Shown: positions 1 to 8,695, numbered from the stretch's first letter. The stretch is DNA of 64,000 bases from Thermobifida halotolerans (GCF_003574835.2 NZ_CP063196.1:3968001-4032000); one strand, 5' to 3'. Program-made: numbers and translations. The notes: a model not told the origin generated them from the sequence alone.

Positions 1-501
1 CGACCGTCCCCGGGACGGCTTCCTCGCTCGGACTCCCGGTAGGTCGCGCCCCTGGCGGTCCCGGCGGCACACGCGACGTCGCTGACGCCGGTCCTGGCGG
101 AGCCGTGCCGGGCGATCCGCTCCGCTCGCTCCGTTCCCACCGTGTGGCTCCACGACCGATCCGGTTCCTCCGGTCCCGGAACAACCGCGCACGCCCGGGG
201 CGGCCCGCGCCGAACCGCTCCGCCGGGTCCGTCTCCCGTCGCCGAGAAAAGACAGGGACGGCTACCCGGGAACTCCGCATCGGATTTCCCGGTTCGACAA
301 AGACACTCCGAAAGGACGCAAAGGCTTTCCACGGAATTTTTACTGACACTGCCACCCAAAGGCGACAACCGTCTCACCAGGGAAAATGCGGCGATAAATG
401 TTTGGTGCGACATCTGTCGGAAATCAGAGAACAGAGTCCGAAAAAGGATTCTCCGTGCTACACACAGAGCGCGGCACCGACCCTAAGGATTCGGGGGAGT
501 C
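1..501. other. Gene-free left edge with a long AT-richer leader
   Basis: I see no convincing gene here; the open frames crossing it have no recognisable domain. From about 290 the composition becomes richer in A and T, as expected for a promoter and 5' untranslated region of the gene at 502. Possible structures include a GAAA-capped hairpin at 307-316 followed by GACGCAAAG, and short inverted repeats around 377-420. No clear -35/-10 pair could be fixed. Confidence 0.4.
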
Positions 502-783
502 ATGAAGAGATTTCTTGTCGCACTCGGCCTGTCCCTCTCCCTGGTGGCCGTCCCGTCCACCAGCACCGCCATCGCGGAGGAGGCTCCGGCGACGGTCCAG
601 GCCGCGGCCGTCTCCGTGGCCGAGCAGCAGATGCCCCAGCAGCAACAGCAGCAGGACGACTGGGACGGCTGGGGCCTGTGGGGCCTGGTCGGACTCCTGG
701 GGCTCCTGGGGCTGCTCGGCATGCGCAAGAGCAAGGAGCAGCAGGGCAGCTCCGCCGCCGGACGCGGCATGCCGCCGCGTTGA
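502..783 (+). CDS. WGxxGxxG-type small membrane-anchored protein
   Basis: This is a 93-residue secreted or membrane-anchored protein of unknown function. The first ~25 residues form a signal peptide (MKRF, then a hydrophobic stretch and an A-rich cleavage region). A Gln-rich patch (around 47-55) follows, then an acidic DDWDGWG entry and a C-terminal glycine/leucine helix with the pattern WGLWGLVGLLGLLGLLG. It ends in a basic tail (MRKSKEQQ...). The WGxxGxxG helix followed by positive charges is the hallmark of a recognised family of small bacterial anchored proteins whose role is unknown. The ATG is preceded by GGGGGAG, which supports the start. It stands alone, with a strong hairpin after it. 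Family assignment is from the motif; function is not inferred. Confidence 0.75.
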   Translation: MKRFLVALGLSLSLVAVPSTSTAIAEEAPATVQAAAVSVAEQQMPQQQQQQDDWDGWGLWGLVGLLGLLGLLGMRKSKEQQGSSAAGRGMPPR

Positions 784-846
784 CGCCCCGCACGGCCCCG
801 GCGAAGCACCCGTCCCCGGCTCTCGCCGCACCGGGGACGGGACCGG

Positions 847-875
847 CCTCCTCCCCTCCCGAGGAGGGGAGGAGG
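847..875. terminator. Bidirectional terminator hairpin
   Basis: A perfect 13-bp stem (847-859 with 863-875) with a 3-nt loop lies between the rightward gene ending at 783 and the leftward gene ending at 897. It can end transcription from both sides. No long T-run follows, which is usual in actinobacteria. Confidence 0.7.
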
Positions 876-896
876 TTCACGCGTGCCCGCTCCGGC

Positions 897-2114
897 CTAC
901 AGCAGGGGCCGCCACGGCGCCAGGACGGCCTCGCTGAACTTGGCCATGAACGGACGCCGCTGCCACTCGTCGAGTGTCAGCGGGCGGGCGTTGGCAAGGT
1001 CGTTGGCGAACACCTTCTCCAGGCGGGCCGCGACCCCGTCGTCGATGATCTCCACGTTGATCTCGTAGTTGCCGGTGAGGCTCAGCCGGTCGACGTTGGC
1101 GGTGCCGACCGTGCTCCAGTGGCCGTCGATGGTGGCGGTCTTGGCGTGCACCATGGCGTCCCGGTACAGCCACAGGCGGACGCCGCCGCGCAGCAGCGCC
1201 GTGTAGCAGCCGCGCGACAACCAGTCGGCGATGACGTGGTTGGACCGCTCCGGCACCAGGATGTTCACGTCCACCCCGCGGTGGGCAGCGGCGATCAGCG
1301 CGCTCAGGATCTCCCGGTCGGGAATGAAGTACGCCTGGGTGATGAGGATGCGCTCCTTGGCCCGGTCGATCGCCTCCAGGTACATCCCGCGGATGGGGTA
1401 GATGAGCACCTCGGGAACGTTGCGGTGGGCGCGGATGCGCGAGTGCCAGTGGTCGGTGCCGACGTCCTCCAGACGCGGCTGCCCGCTCCTGCGGTTGGCG
1501 TTCCAGAAGTCGCAGAAGGCGTTCTCCAACTCCCACACCGCCGGGCCGACCAGGCGCAGGTGCGTGTCCCGCCACTCGGTGGCGTACACCGCCCCCACGT
1601 TGTAGCCGCCGACGAACCCGGTCCGGCCGTCCACGGTGAGGATCTTGCGGTGGTCGCGTCCGAACTTGCGCACGTTCAGCAGCAGCATCCCGGGCCGGAA
1701 CGCCGGGTAGCGGATGACGTTGACCGTAGCCGGGAACTCGAAGAACCGCCTGGGCACCACGAGGTTGGCGAACCCGTCGTAGATGACGAAGACCTCGACG
1801 CCCCGCTCGGCGGCCTCGATCAGCGCCTGTTTGAACTCCGCCCCCACACCGTCGCCCTTGAGAATGTAGGACTCGAACAGGATGCGGTGCCGCGCGGACC
1901 GGATCGCCGCCAGCATGTCCCGGTAGACGTCCTCACCGTAGGTGTAGACCGCGACCGCGGTCCCGTCCACCGCCGCCTCCGCGGGCTCGGTCCGCGGGAA
2001 CACCGCCCGGCGCGGACGGACCCGCTTGCGCCAGGTGTCGATGGCGACGAGCGCGGCGGCGACCCCCAACTGGGCCGCGAGCACACCGAGCAGGACCCGC
2101 CTGATGACGGTCAT
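897..2114 (-). CDS. Phospholipase D-like / cardiolipin synthase family protein
   Basis: About 405 residues if the ATG at 2114 is used. Two HKD motifs are complete: H155-K157-D162 (HRKILTVD, followed by GGYN) and H323-K325-D330 (HAKTATID, followed by GTAN). These are the catalytic signatures of the phospholipase D superfamily, and the spacing matches bacterial cardiolipin synthases, which join phosphatidyl groups at the membrane. A single N-terminal hydrophobic helix (residues 7-26) would anchor it. I chose 2114 because the residues before it look like non-coding GC-rich translation; a GTG some 24 nt upstream is possible. Cardiolipin synthase and a generic PLD phosphatase or nuclease cannot be told apart from sequence alone. 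Confidence 0.85.
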   Translation of the reverse strand: MTVIRRVLLGVLAAQLGVAAALVAIDTWRKRVRPRRAVFPRTEPAEAAVDGTAVAVYTYGEDVYRDMLAAIRSARHRILFESYILKGDGVGAEFKQALIEAAERGVEVFVIYDGFANLVVPRRFFEFPATVNVIRYPAFRPGMLLLNVRKFGRDHRKILTVDGRTGFVGGYNVGAVYATEWRDTHLRLVGPAVWELENAFCDFWNANRRSGQPRLEDVGTDHWHSRIRAHRNVPEVLIYPIRGMYLEAIDRAKERILITQAYFIPDREILSALIAAAHRGVDVNILVPERSNHVIADWLSRGCYTALLRGGVRLWLYRDAMVHAKTATIDGHWSTVGTANVDRLSLTGNYEINVEIIDDGVAARLEKVFANDLANARPLTLDEWQRRPFMAKFSEAVLAPWRPLL

Positions 2115-2624
2115 GACGGTCTTTCGTCGCACCACTTCTGTCGTCTCCCGTTCCGTGCGCGCCGTTCGTGGTCGCGGCCCGCCCCGACCACCGCGGACCG
2201 GGGCCGCCCGAGTCCTCCCCGCTCCGCCGATGGGTCTCCCTGTTCTCCCATACCGCCCGTGACTCGGAGCCAATCGTCGGACACGCATCGTGATGGCACC
2301 GTTTTCGCGGGTGAGACGTCTGGTGCGAGGAAGATCCCGGTCGGCACCCCTACCAACCCAACCGTACTGACCGCCCGGTTCGAGGGAGGACACCTCTCCG
2401 GCGGTCCTCTCCCAACCACGGGACGGGCTCTCCGGCAGCGCCGTCAGGATCACCCTCGCGGTCGCCGTACCGCTCATCGCCGTCACGGGAGCCGCCGTCC
2501 CGTTCCCGGCGGGCCGACCCGCCCCGCCGGAGCCGTCCGGGAGACCACGGCGGCCCCGGCGTCCCGGAAATGTCACCGCCGTGTGGCACAGTGTCGCCAC
2601 TGATCCCTATCCAGGAGAGCGGAC
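2115..2624. other. Divergent intergenic region, no gene seen
   Basis: These 510 bp separate two divergently read genes and should hold both promoters. Near the right end GTGGC and GCCAC (2582-2599) form a small inverted repeat, followed by CCTATCC and the ribosome-binding site CAGGAGAG just before the ATG at 2625. I could not place a convincing promoter for the leftward gene. Confidence 0.4.
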
Positions 2625-3722
2625 ATGGCCTTCCTGCTGTTCATCGGCACACGCAAGGGCGTCTTCCGGGCGATCAGCGACGACCGGCGCACCTGGGAGG
2701 TGCGCGGTCCGCTGCGGCTCGCCGCCGAGGAGCACATCAACGTCGCGGGAGTGTACGCGGTCGGCGTCAACCCGCACACCCGCCGCGTCCTCGTCAGTGC
2801 CGAGAGCACGCACTTCGGCCCCAGCGTGTGGTTCAGCGACGACCTGGGCGACAGCTGGAACGAGCCCGACCGGGCGCCGATCGCCTTCCCCGAGGACGTC
2901 GACGCCTCCTTCACCCGCGTGTGGCAGTTCGCCTTCGGCGACGATCCCGACACCGTGTACGCGGGTGTCGAGCCCACGGCGCTGTTCACCTCCACCGACG
3001 GCGGCACCAGCTTCGAGCTGGTCCGGTCGCTGTGGGACCACCCGCACCGGTCGGGCTGGTACCCCGGCGCGGGCGGCGCGGCCATCCACACCGTGCTGCC
3101 CGGACGGGTGCGCGCCGACGGCGTCGACCCGCGGGCCGTGACCGTGGCCATGTCCACCGGCGGCGTCTACCAGACCCGCGACGGCGGCACGACGTGGACC
3201 GCCGCCAACCGGGGCATCAGCGCCGTCTTCATGCCCGACCAGTTCCCCGAGTACGGGCAGTGCGTGCACAAGGTGTCGGTCGGCTCCGACGGCGTGTTCT
3301 ACGCGCAGAACCACCACGGCGTCTACCGCACCGCCGACCCGGCGGCCGGATGGACGTCCATCGCCGACGGCCTGCCCAGCGACTTCGGCTTCGCCGTGGT
3401 CGCCCACCCGCGCGTTCCCGGAACCGCGCTGAACTTCCCGGTGATCAGCCAGACGGTCCACCTGCCCCCGGAACACCGCCTCCAGGTCCAGCGCACCGAC
3501 GACGGCGGAGCCACCTGGCGGCCGATGACCGACGGCCTCCCGACGGAGCCGTACTACGGCATCGTGCTGCGCGACGCGGCGTGCACCGACAGCTCGGACC
3601 TCCCCGGGTTCTACTTCGGCACCCGCACCGGGGACGTCTACGCGGCCGTCGACGGCGACCGGTGGCACCGGGTCGCCGCGCACCTGCCGGACGTGCTGTG
3701 CGTGCGCGCCGTCGAGGTGTGA
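2625..3722 (+). CDS. BNR/WD40-type beta-propeller protein (sialidase-like fold)
   Basis: A 365-residue soluble protein built of repeated beta-propeller blades. Asp-box-like turns recur: FSDDLGDSW, TSTDGGTSF, QTRDGGTTW and RTDDGGATW. These S/T-x-D-x-G-x-x-W turns define BNR/sortilin-type propellers, often labelled exo-alpha-sialidase or glycosyl hydrolase. No arginine triad or other sialidase catalytic set is evident, so an enzymatic role is not supported. There is no signal peptide. CAGGAGAG precedes the ATG well. The next gene, a MoaD/ThiS-like protein, starts five bases after its stop, so the two are probably co-translated. A protein-binding scaffold is as likely as an enzyme. Confidence 0.8.
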   Translation: MAFLLFIGTRKGVFRAISDDRRTWEVRGPLRLAAEEHINVAGVYAVGVNPHTRRVLVSAESTHFGPSVWFSDDLGDSWNEPDRAPIAFPEDVDASFTRVWQFAFGDDPDTVYAGVEPTALFTSTDGGTSFELVRSLWDHPHRSGWYPGAGGAAIHTVLPGRVRADGVDPRAVTVAMSTGGVYQTRDGGTTWTAANRGISAVFMPDQFPEYGQCVHKVSVGSDGVFYAQNHHGVYRTADPAAGWTSIADGLPSDFGFAVVAHPRVPGTALNFPVISQTVHLPPEHRLQVQRTDDGGATWRPMTDGLPTEPYYGIVLRDAACTDSSDLPGFYFGTRTGDVYAAVDGDRWHRVAAHLPDVLCVRAVEV

Positions 3723-3727
3723 CCGCC

Positions 3728-4018
3728 ATGGATGTGACGGTCTTCCTGCCGCAGGCGCTGCGGGCCGAGTCGGACGGAGCCGCCCGCGTCACCGTGTCGG
3801 TGGACGGCGACGACGAGGTGCCGCTGCGCCGGGTCCTCGACAACCTGGTGGCGCGGTACCCCCGCCTGGACCGGCGGCTGCGCGACGAACGCGGTCGGCT
3901 GCGGCGCTACGTCAACGTGTTCGTCGGCGACGACGAGTGCCGCGCACTGGCCGGTCTGGACACCCCGGTCCCGGCCGGAACCGAGATCCGGGTACTGCCG
4001 TCGGTGGCGGGCGGCTGA
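3728..4018 (+). CDS. MoaD/ThiS-family ubiquitin-like protein
   Basis: A 96-residue beta-grasp protein ending in VLPSVAGG. The C-terminal Gly-Gly is the functional end of MoaD, ThiS and archaeal SAMP proteins, where an E1-like enzyme adenylates it for sulfur transfer or conjugation. Internal features fit the family: VTVFLPQALR at the first strand, a central helix VLDNLVARYPRLDRRLRD, and YVNVFVGDDEC. The ATG has GAGG in the end of the preceding gene as a likely ribosome-binding site. No molybdopterin, thiamine or E1-like gene is nearby; the only partner is the propeller gene immediately upstream. A role as sulfur carrier or protein modifier is open. Confidence 0.85.
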   Translation: MDVTVFLPQALRAESDGAARVTVSVDGDDEVPLRRVLDNLVARYPRLDRRLRDERGRLRRYVNVFVGDDECRALAGLDTPVPAGTEIRVLPSVAGG

Positions 4019-4315
4019 CCCACCGGGACCGGCGGCGAAGGCGTCCCGGGCGCCTCGCGGGTGGCCAGTTCCGGGAACCGGGGGGAGGTTCCCAGACACC
4101 CCCGACCCCAGGGGTCCTGTGGCCTCGGCCCGAGGGTGGTTTTCGGGTGGCCTCGGCTCCGGGGGGCCGAGGTCCAAGCCCTTCTGGGTCGGGGGCGTCC
4201 GAAGCCCCCTGCGGGGCTGAGGCCGCCCTGTTCTCCGGGCTCCGGGTCACCCTTCCGAGGGGAGTCACTACGCTGTGCCTTCGAGCCATCCCATCCAGTC
4301 GGAGGCACATCCGCG
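4019..4315. other. Hairpin-rich intergenic region
   Basis: No gene is visible. GGGAACC (4073-4079) pairs with GGTTCCC (4086-4092) and probably terminates the propeller/MoaD transcript. A second inverted repeat, CCTCGGC with GCCGAGG, lies near 4153-4174. The ribosome-binding site for the next gene, CGGAGG, lies around 4300-4305. Confidence 0.45.
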
Positions 4316-4939
4316 ATGAACCGTTCCGCCACGACCGTGACCGCAGGTCTGCTCAGCGCAGTGCTCCTGGCGACCACCACGGCCTGCCAGTCCGAGGACT
4401 CCCCGGAGGCCGCCCCCTCCGTCGCCGACGTCACGGGGGCGACCCTGCACACCAGCCTCGGCGACATCGAGGTGGTGCTGTTCCCCGAGGAGGCGCCCGA
4501 GACGGTGGCGAACTTCGTGGGACTGGCCGAGGGCGACAAGGCCACCAACCCGACCACCGGAAGCGACCGGTTCTACGACGGTACGGTCTTCCACCGGGTC
4601 ATCCCCGACTTCATGATCCAGGGCGGCGACCCCGAAGGCACCGGGCGGGGCGGTCCCGGCTACACCTTCGCCGACGAGATCCACCCCGACCTCGTGTTCG
4701 ACGAGCCGGGCAAGCTCGCCATGGCCAACTCCGGCCCCGACACCAACGGGTCGCAGTTCTTCGTCACCACGGCCGAGACTCCCTGGCTGGACGGCCGACA
4801 CACCATCTTCGGGGAGGTCGCCGACAGCACCAGCCTCGACGTGGCCGTCGCCATCTCGCTGGTTCCCACCGACGACTCCGACCGGCCCGCCGAGGACGTC
4901 GTGCTGGAGTCGGTGACCGTCCACCGCTCCGACGACTGA
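4316..4939 (+). CDS. Lipoprotein cyclophilin (peptidyl-prolyl cis-trans isomerase)
   Basis: A 207-residue secreted isomerase that would catalyse proline cis-trans isomerisation of exported proteins on the outer face of the membrane. The N-terminus [19 protein letters not shown] ends in a lipobox (TTAC, Cys about residue 24), so it should be lipid-anchored. The cyclophilin domain spans about 42-205 and retains [20 protein letters not shown], the core catalytic segment with the active-site Arg, as well as GSQFFVTT and [10 protein letters not shown]. The start was chosen for the signal peptide; longer in-frame starts translate the GC-rich hairpin region. A strong terminator follows, so it is a single-gene unit. 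Confidence 0.9.
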   Translation: MNRSATTVTAGLLSAVLLATTTACQSEDSPEAAPSVADVTGATLHTSLGDIEVVLFPEEAPETVANFVGLAEGDKATNPTTGSDRFYDGTVFHRVIPDFMIQGGDPEGTGRGGPGYTFADEIHPDLVFDEPGKLAMANSGPDTNGSQFFVTTAETPWLDGRHTIFGEVADSTSLDVAVAISLVPTDDSDRPAEDVVLESVTVHRSDD

Positions 4940-4945
4940 CCCCGG

Positions 4946-4987
4946 CCCGCCGTCCCGCTCCCGTTCCGGCGGGAGCGGGACGGCGGG
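4946..4987. terminator. Terminator after the cyclophilin gene
   Basis: A perfect 18-bp stem (4946-4963 with 4970-4987) and a 6-nt loop start seven bases after the cyclophilin stop codon. Confidence 0.8.
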
Positions 4988-5097
4988 GCAGCCACTCCCC
5001 CGCCGGATAGGCACGGACGATCCGGGTAGTGGAGGTGTCCCGCGGCCTCGACCGCGAGGCGGCGCCACGGACACCGGTCGGCAGGGGAGGTTCGAGA

Positions 5098-5148
5098 TGG
5101 CGGCTCCGCAGCACCGATCCCGACTCGGCGGCGCTTCGCACCGGTGAT
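5098..5148 (+). CDS. Possible 16-residue leader ORF coupled to the ATPase-like gene
   Basis: An ATG at 5098 preceded by GGGGAGG at good spacing opens a 16-codon frame (MAAPQHRSRLGGASHR) ending in TGA at 5146-5148. That stop overlaps the ATG at 5147 as TGATG, a typical arrangement for translational coupling. The ATPase-like gene has no ribosome-binding site of its own, so this peptide may deliver ribosomes to it. The peptide has no family that I recognise; the call rests only on position and the Shine-Dalgarno sequence. Confidence 0.4.
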
Positions 5149-7732
5149 GGCGCACGGCACGGGGCCCGACCCCGGACGGAGCCGCCCCCTCCCCGTCCGT
5201 GGCGGCCTCACCAGCGAGGAAGCCGCCGAACGGCTGCGCCGCGACGGCCGCAACACCCCGCCCGCGCCCCGGCGGACCCTTCCCCTTCTGCTGCTCCTCA
5301 GCGAGTTCACGCACTTCTTCGCCGTGCTGCTGTGGGGCGCTGCGGCGCTGGCGCTCATCGCCGGACTGCCGGAGGCGGCCCTGGCCGTTGTCACCGTGAT
5401 CGCGGTCAGCGGCGGATTCGCGTTCGTCCAGGACTACTGGGCCGACCGGGTCAGGCAGCGCGTCCTCGCGCGTGTGCCCGCGGCGGCGACCGTGGTCCGC
5501 GACGGCCGGTTGACCCGCGTCGAGGCCACCGACCTGGTCCGCGGCGACGTGGTGCTGCTCGGCGCGGGCGACCGCGTCCCCGCCGACCTGCGCCTCACCG
5601 AGGCGCACGGGCTGGCCGTGGACGAGGCTCCGCTGACCGGGCGGCGCACGGCGGCGCCCCGCGGCGACGGCGACACCGTGTTCGCCGGAACCCACGTGGT
5701 GGCGGGCGAGGCCGAGGGGGTTGTGGTCACCACCGGCCCGTGGACCCGGCTCGGCCAGGACGTCTCCCCGCTGCGCCAGGCGCGCCGCCCCTCCGGTCCG
5801 CTGACCCGGGACCTGCGGGACCTGGTCACGTTCGCCTCGGGTGCGGCGGCGGGCGTCGCCCTGCTGCTGCTCCTGCTCTCCTTCGCGTTGGGCGTCCCAG
5901 CCTCCGCGGGCTTCCTTCCCGCCGTCGGCGCGGCGGTCGCTCTCGTGCCGCTGGGTCTGCTGCCCGCCGTCAACCTCTGCCTGGCCTGGACCGCGCAGCG
6001 GATGGCGCGCGCGGACACGCTGACGCGCCGCCCGGAGGCGACCGAGCGGCTCGGCGCGGCCACGTTCCTGTGCGTCCACCAGACCGGGCTGCTCACCCGG
6101 GGCGAACCGGTCGCGGTCGAGGTGTGGACCCCCGGGGGCACCGTGCACGTGGCGGGCGAGGGGTACGTGCCCGAGGGGAGTCTGGTCGGTGACGGCCCCG
6201 CCTTGGCCGCCGCCCACGACCTGGCCATGTCGGCCGCGCTGTGTTCCGGCGGCGGCATCCGGTTCACCGACGGGCGCTGGCAGCCGGTCGGCGACCCGAT
6301 GGAGGCCGCCCTGCACGTACTGGCCGGACGGACCGGCGCGGACACACCGCTCTCCGCGGTGGAGCGCCGCTACCCGTTCGACCCGGACCGCCGTCGCGCC
6401 TCGGCGTTCGCCAAGGGGTCGGTGCACGTCAAAGGGGCTCCCGACGCCGTGCTGCCGCGCTGTCGGAACCCGGAGGGCGCCGAGGAGGCGCTCGCCGACC
6501 TGGCCGGGCGCGGACTTCGGGTGCTGGCGGTGGCCCGCCGCGACCTCGCCGCCCCACCGGAGCGGGCCGACGCCGCCGAGCAGGACCTCACCCTGCTCGG
6601 ACTGGTCGGCCTGGACGACCCGCCGCGGCCCGACGCCCGCGCGGCGCTGGCCCGCTGCCGCCGGGCGGGCCTGTGGGTGGCGCTGGTGACCGGCGACGAT
6701 CCGCGCACCGCCCGTGCCGTGGCCCGCGCGGTCGGCCTGACCGAGACGGACGACGCGCCCGTGCTCACCGGCGCGGACCTGCCCCAGGACCTGCGCGGCA
6801 TCGAGGAACTGCTGGACCGGGACGGCGCGGTGGTCGCCCGGGCCTCCCCCGAGGACCGGCGGCGCATCACCGTCGCCCTGCAGCACCGCGAGCACGTCGT
6901 CGTCACCACCGGCGACGGCCCTGACGACGCCGCGGCGCTGCGCCGCGCCGACGTGGGAGCGGCCTCGGGCACGACAGGCGCCGACACCGCCCGGGACGCC
7001 GCCGACCTCGTCCTCCTCGACAACCGCCTCGCGGCGATCGCCGCGGCCGTGGAACTGGGCCGTGCCGCCCGCGTCAACCTGCGCCGCGTCCTCACCTACC
7101 GACTGACCGGCGTCGTCGCCGTGACCGTGCCGTTCCTGGTGTGGGCGGCCACCGGCGACGCGGTGCCGCTCGCGCTGGGCGTCCTCCAGGTTCTCGCCCT
7201 GGACGTGGGCGTCGACCTGCTTCCGGCGCTCGCGCTCGGCGCGGAACCGCCGGGCCGCGCCACGACGCGCACGGGCCCTCCGGCCGGGGAGCCGGTGGTG
7301 GACCGACGGCTGGCGGTCCGGGTCCTCGGGGTGCTCGGCCCGGTGGAGGCCGTCACGGCGATGTTCGCGTTCCTCGTCGTGCTGGGGGTCGGCGGCTGGG
7401 AGTGGGGGACCGCCCCCGCGCCGTCCCTGCTGGCCCAGGCGTCGGGCGCCGCCTTCGCCACGGTCGCGCTGGGACAGGCCGCCACCGCGCTGGCCTGCCG
7501 CAGCGAGACCGAACCGTTCGACGTCGGTCCCTGGTCGGGCAACCCGCTGCTGCTGGGCGCGGTCGGCGCGCAACTGCTGCTGCTGTGGGTGCTCCTCACC
7601 GTGCCGCCGCTGCCCGAACAGTTGGGCGCCTCGGTGCCGCCCGGCTACGTGTGGCCCGCGGTTCTGTGCGTGGTCCCGGCGCTGCTGGCCGCCGACACCA
7701 TCCACAAGGTGGTCCGGGCGCGCCGCTCCTGA
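5147..7732 (+). CDS. P-type ATPase homologue lacking the catalytic aspartate
   Basis: An 861-residue membrane protein with the full architecture of a P2-type cation ATPase: N-terminal cytoplasmic region, membrane helices near 47-95, an actuator domain, helices near 228-280, a nucleotide/phosphorylation domain and a multi-helix C-terminus. Hallmark sequences are altered. The phosphorylation motif DKTGT reads H311-Q-T-G-L, so the Asp that is phosphorylated is missing. The actuator TGES reads TGRR (164-167). The hinge GDGxND reads GDGPDD (589-594). By contrast TGD (515-517) and the KGAP nucleotide-site motif are kept. It is unlikely to pump ions by the usual cycle. A regulatory or structural pseudoenzyme role is inference. 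The start is the ATG overlapping a short upstream ORF; GTG at 5144 is the alternative. Confidence 0.8.
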   Translation: MAHGTGPDPGRSRPLPVRGGLTSEEAAERLRRDGRNTPPAPRRTLPLLLLLSEFTHFFAVLLWGAAALALIAGLPEAALAVVTVIAVSGGFAFVQDYWADRVRQRVLARVPAAATVVRDGRLTRVEATDLVRGDVVLLGAGDRVPADLRLTEAHGLAVDEAPLTGRRTAAPRGDGDTVFAGTHVVAGEAEGVVVTTGPWTRLGQDVSPLRQARRPSGPLTRDLRDLVTFASGAAAGVALLLLLLSFALGVPASAGFLPAVGAAVALVPLGLLPAVNLCLAWTAQRMARADTLTRRPEATERLGAATFLCVHQTGLLTRGEPVAVEVWTPGGTVHVAGEGYVPEGSLVGDGPALAAAHDLAMSAALCSGGGIRFTDGRWQPVGDPMEAALHVLAGRTGADTPLSAVERRYPFDPDRRRASAFAKGSVHVKGAPDAVLPRCRNPEGAEEALADLAGRGLRVLAVARRDLAAPPERADAAEQDLTLLGLVGLDDPPRPDARAALARCRRAGLWVALVTGDDPRTARAVARAVGLTETDDAPVLTGADLPQDLRGIEELLDRDGAVVARASPEDRRRITVALQHREHVVVTTGDGPDDAAALRRADVGAASGTTGADTARDAADLVLLDNRLAAIAAAVELGRAARVNLRRVLTYRLTGVVAVTVPFLVWAATGDAVPLALGVLQVLALDVGVDLLPALALGAEPPGRATTRTGPPAGEPVVDRRLAVRVLGVLGPVEAVTAMFAFLVVLGVGGWEWGTAPAPSLLAQASGAAFATVALGQAATALACRSETEPFDVGPWSGNPLLLGAVGAQLLLLWVLLTVPPLPEQLGASVPPGYVWPAVLCVVPALLAADTIHKVVRARRS

Positions 7733-7742
7733 CCCGCCCGGG

Positions 7743-8480
7743 TCACCCGCTGTGCGGGACCCCCGAGACCAGACCGCCGTCGACCACGAACTCCGCGCCG
7801 GTGCAGTACGCCGAGTCGTCGGCGGCCAGGAACACCACCAGGGGCGCCACATCGCCCGGTTCGGCGGCGCGGCCGAGCGGGATCTGCAGGACTTCGGGGT
7901 CGAGGTTCTCCGTCATGGCCGTCCTGACGAACCCCGGGTGGACGGAGTTGACCCGGATGCCGTGCCGACCGAGTTCCACGGCCGCCGACTTGGTGAGGCC
8001 GCGCACCCCGAACTTGGCGGCGACGTAGCCGTGCAGTCCCGCGCTGCCGCGCAGTCCCTCGACGGAGGAGACGTTGACGATGGAACCGCCGCCGCGCTCC
8101 CGCAGCGCGGGAACGGCGGCCCTCATGCCCAGGAAGGTTCCGGTCAGGTTGACCGCGAGGGCGCCGTTCCACTGGTCGAGGGTGTGCTCCTCCAGGGGCG
8201 CGCCCACCGCGATCCCCGCGTTGTTGACCAGGACGTCGAGGCCGCCGAACGTCTGCCGCGCCTCGGTCACGGCGGTCCGCCAGGCGTCGGCGTCGGTCAC
8301 GTCCAGGTACACGTAGTGGGCGGAGTCCCCGAGTTCCTCGGAGAGCCTGCGGCCCTCCGCTTCCAGCAGGTCGCCGATGACGACGCCCGCGCCCTCGTCT
8401 GCCAGCGCCCGGGCGCAGGCGGCGCCCAGTCCGCGGGCCGCTCCGCTGATCAGCACGGTCTTTCCGGTGAGGCGTGCCAT
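7743..8480 (-). CDS. Short-chain dehydrogenase/reductase
   Basis: A 245-residue classical SDR. The Rossmann motif is SGAARGLGAA near residues 11-20, the NNAG motif reads VNNAGIA, the catalytic Ser lies in NVSSVEG and the YxxxK pair in YVAAKFG. The pattern resembles 3-alpha/20-beta-hydroxysteroid dehydrogenases and 3-oxoacyl-ACP reductases; D in IGDLLEAEGRR after the second strand suggests NAD(H) preference. GGGGAGA stands before the ATG at 8480. It converges on the ATPase-like gene with only ten bases between the stops and stands apart from the methionine genes upstream. The substrate cannot be named from sequence. Confidence 0.85.
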   Translation of the reverse strand: MARLTGKTVLISGAARGLGAACARALADEGAGVVIGDLLEAEGRRLSEELGDSAHYVYLDVTDADAWRTAVTEARQTFGGLDVLVNNAGIAVGAPLEEHTLDQWNGALAVNLTGTFLGMRAAVPALRERGGGSIVNVSSVEGLRGSAGLHGYVAAKFGVRGLTKSAAVELGRHGIRVNSVHPGFVRTAMTENLDPEVLQIPLGRAAEPGDVAPLVVFLAADDSAYCTGAEFVVDGGLVSGVPHSG

Positions 8481-8695
8481 GTGTCTCCCCGTGGTCGAGG
8501 TCGATGCGTCCCGACCCCTCTTCCCGCGCGTCCACCGGCCAACCAACGCCCAAGTCGGCGGCGGGGCGCCCGGAGCGGGCGGGGCGGGCGCCGCGCGCGG
8601 ATGCCCGTCCCGGCGCCGGCCCGCTCCCTCCGAGCCCCTTCACCGTGCTCCGCCCTCCCCGGGGCCGCCCTCGGCGCTCCTCGCACGGTCCGCTG

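Noticed and set aside
105-2603. Open frame on the plus strand over the phospholipase-D gene
   Set aside because: Complement of a gene with two intact HKD motifs on the other strand; composition is Arg/Pro-rich shadow coding.
4268-7852. Long antisense open frame across the cyclophilin and ATPase-like genes
   Set aside because: Same GC effect; it crosses two unrelated genes and a terminator, with no recognisable domain.
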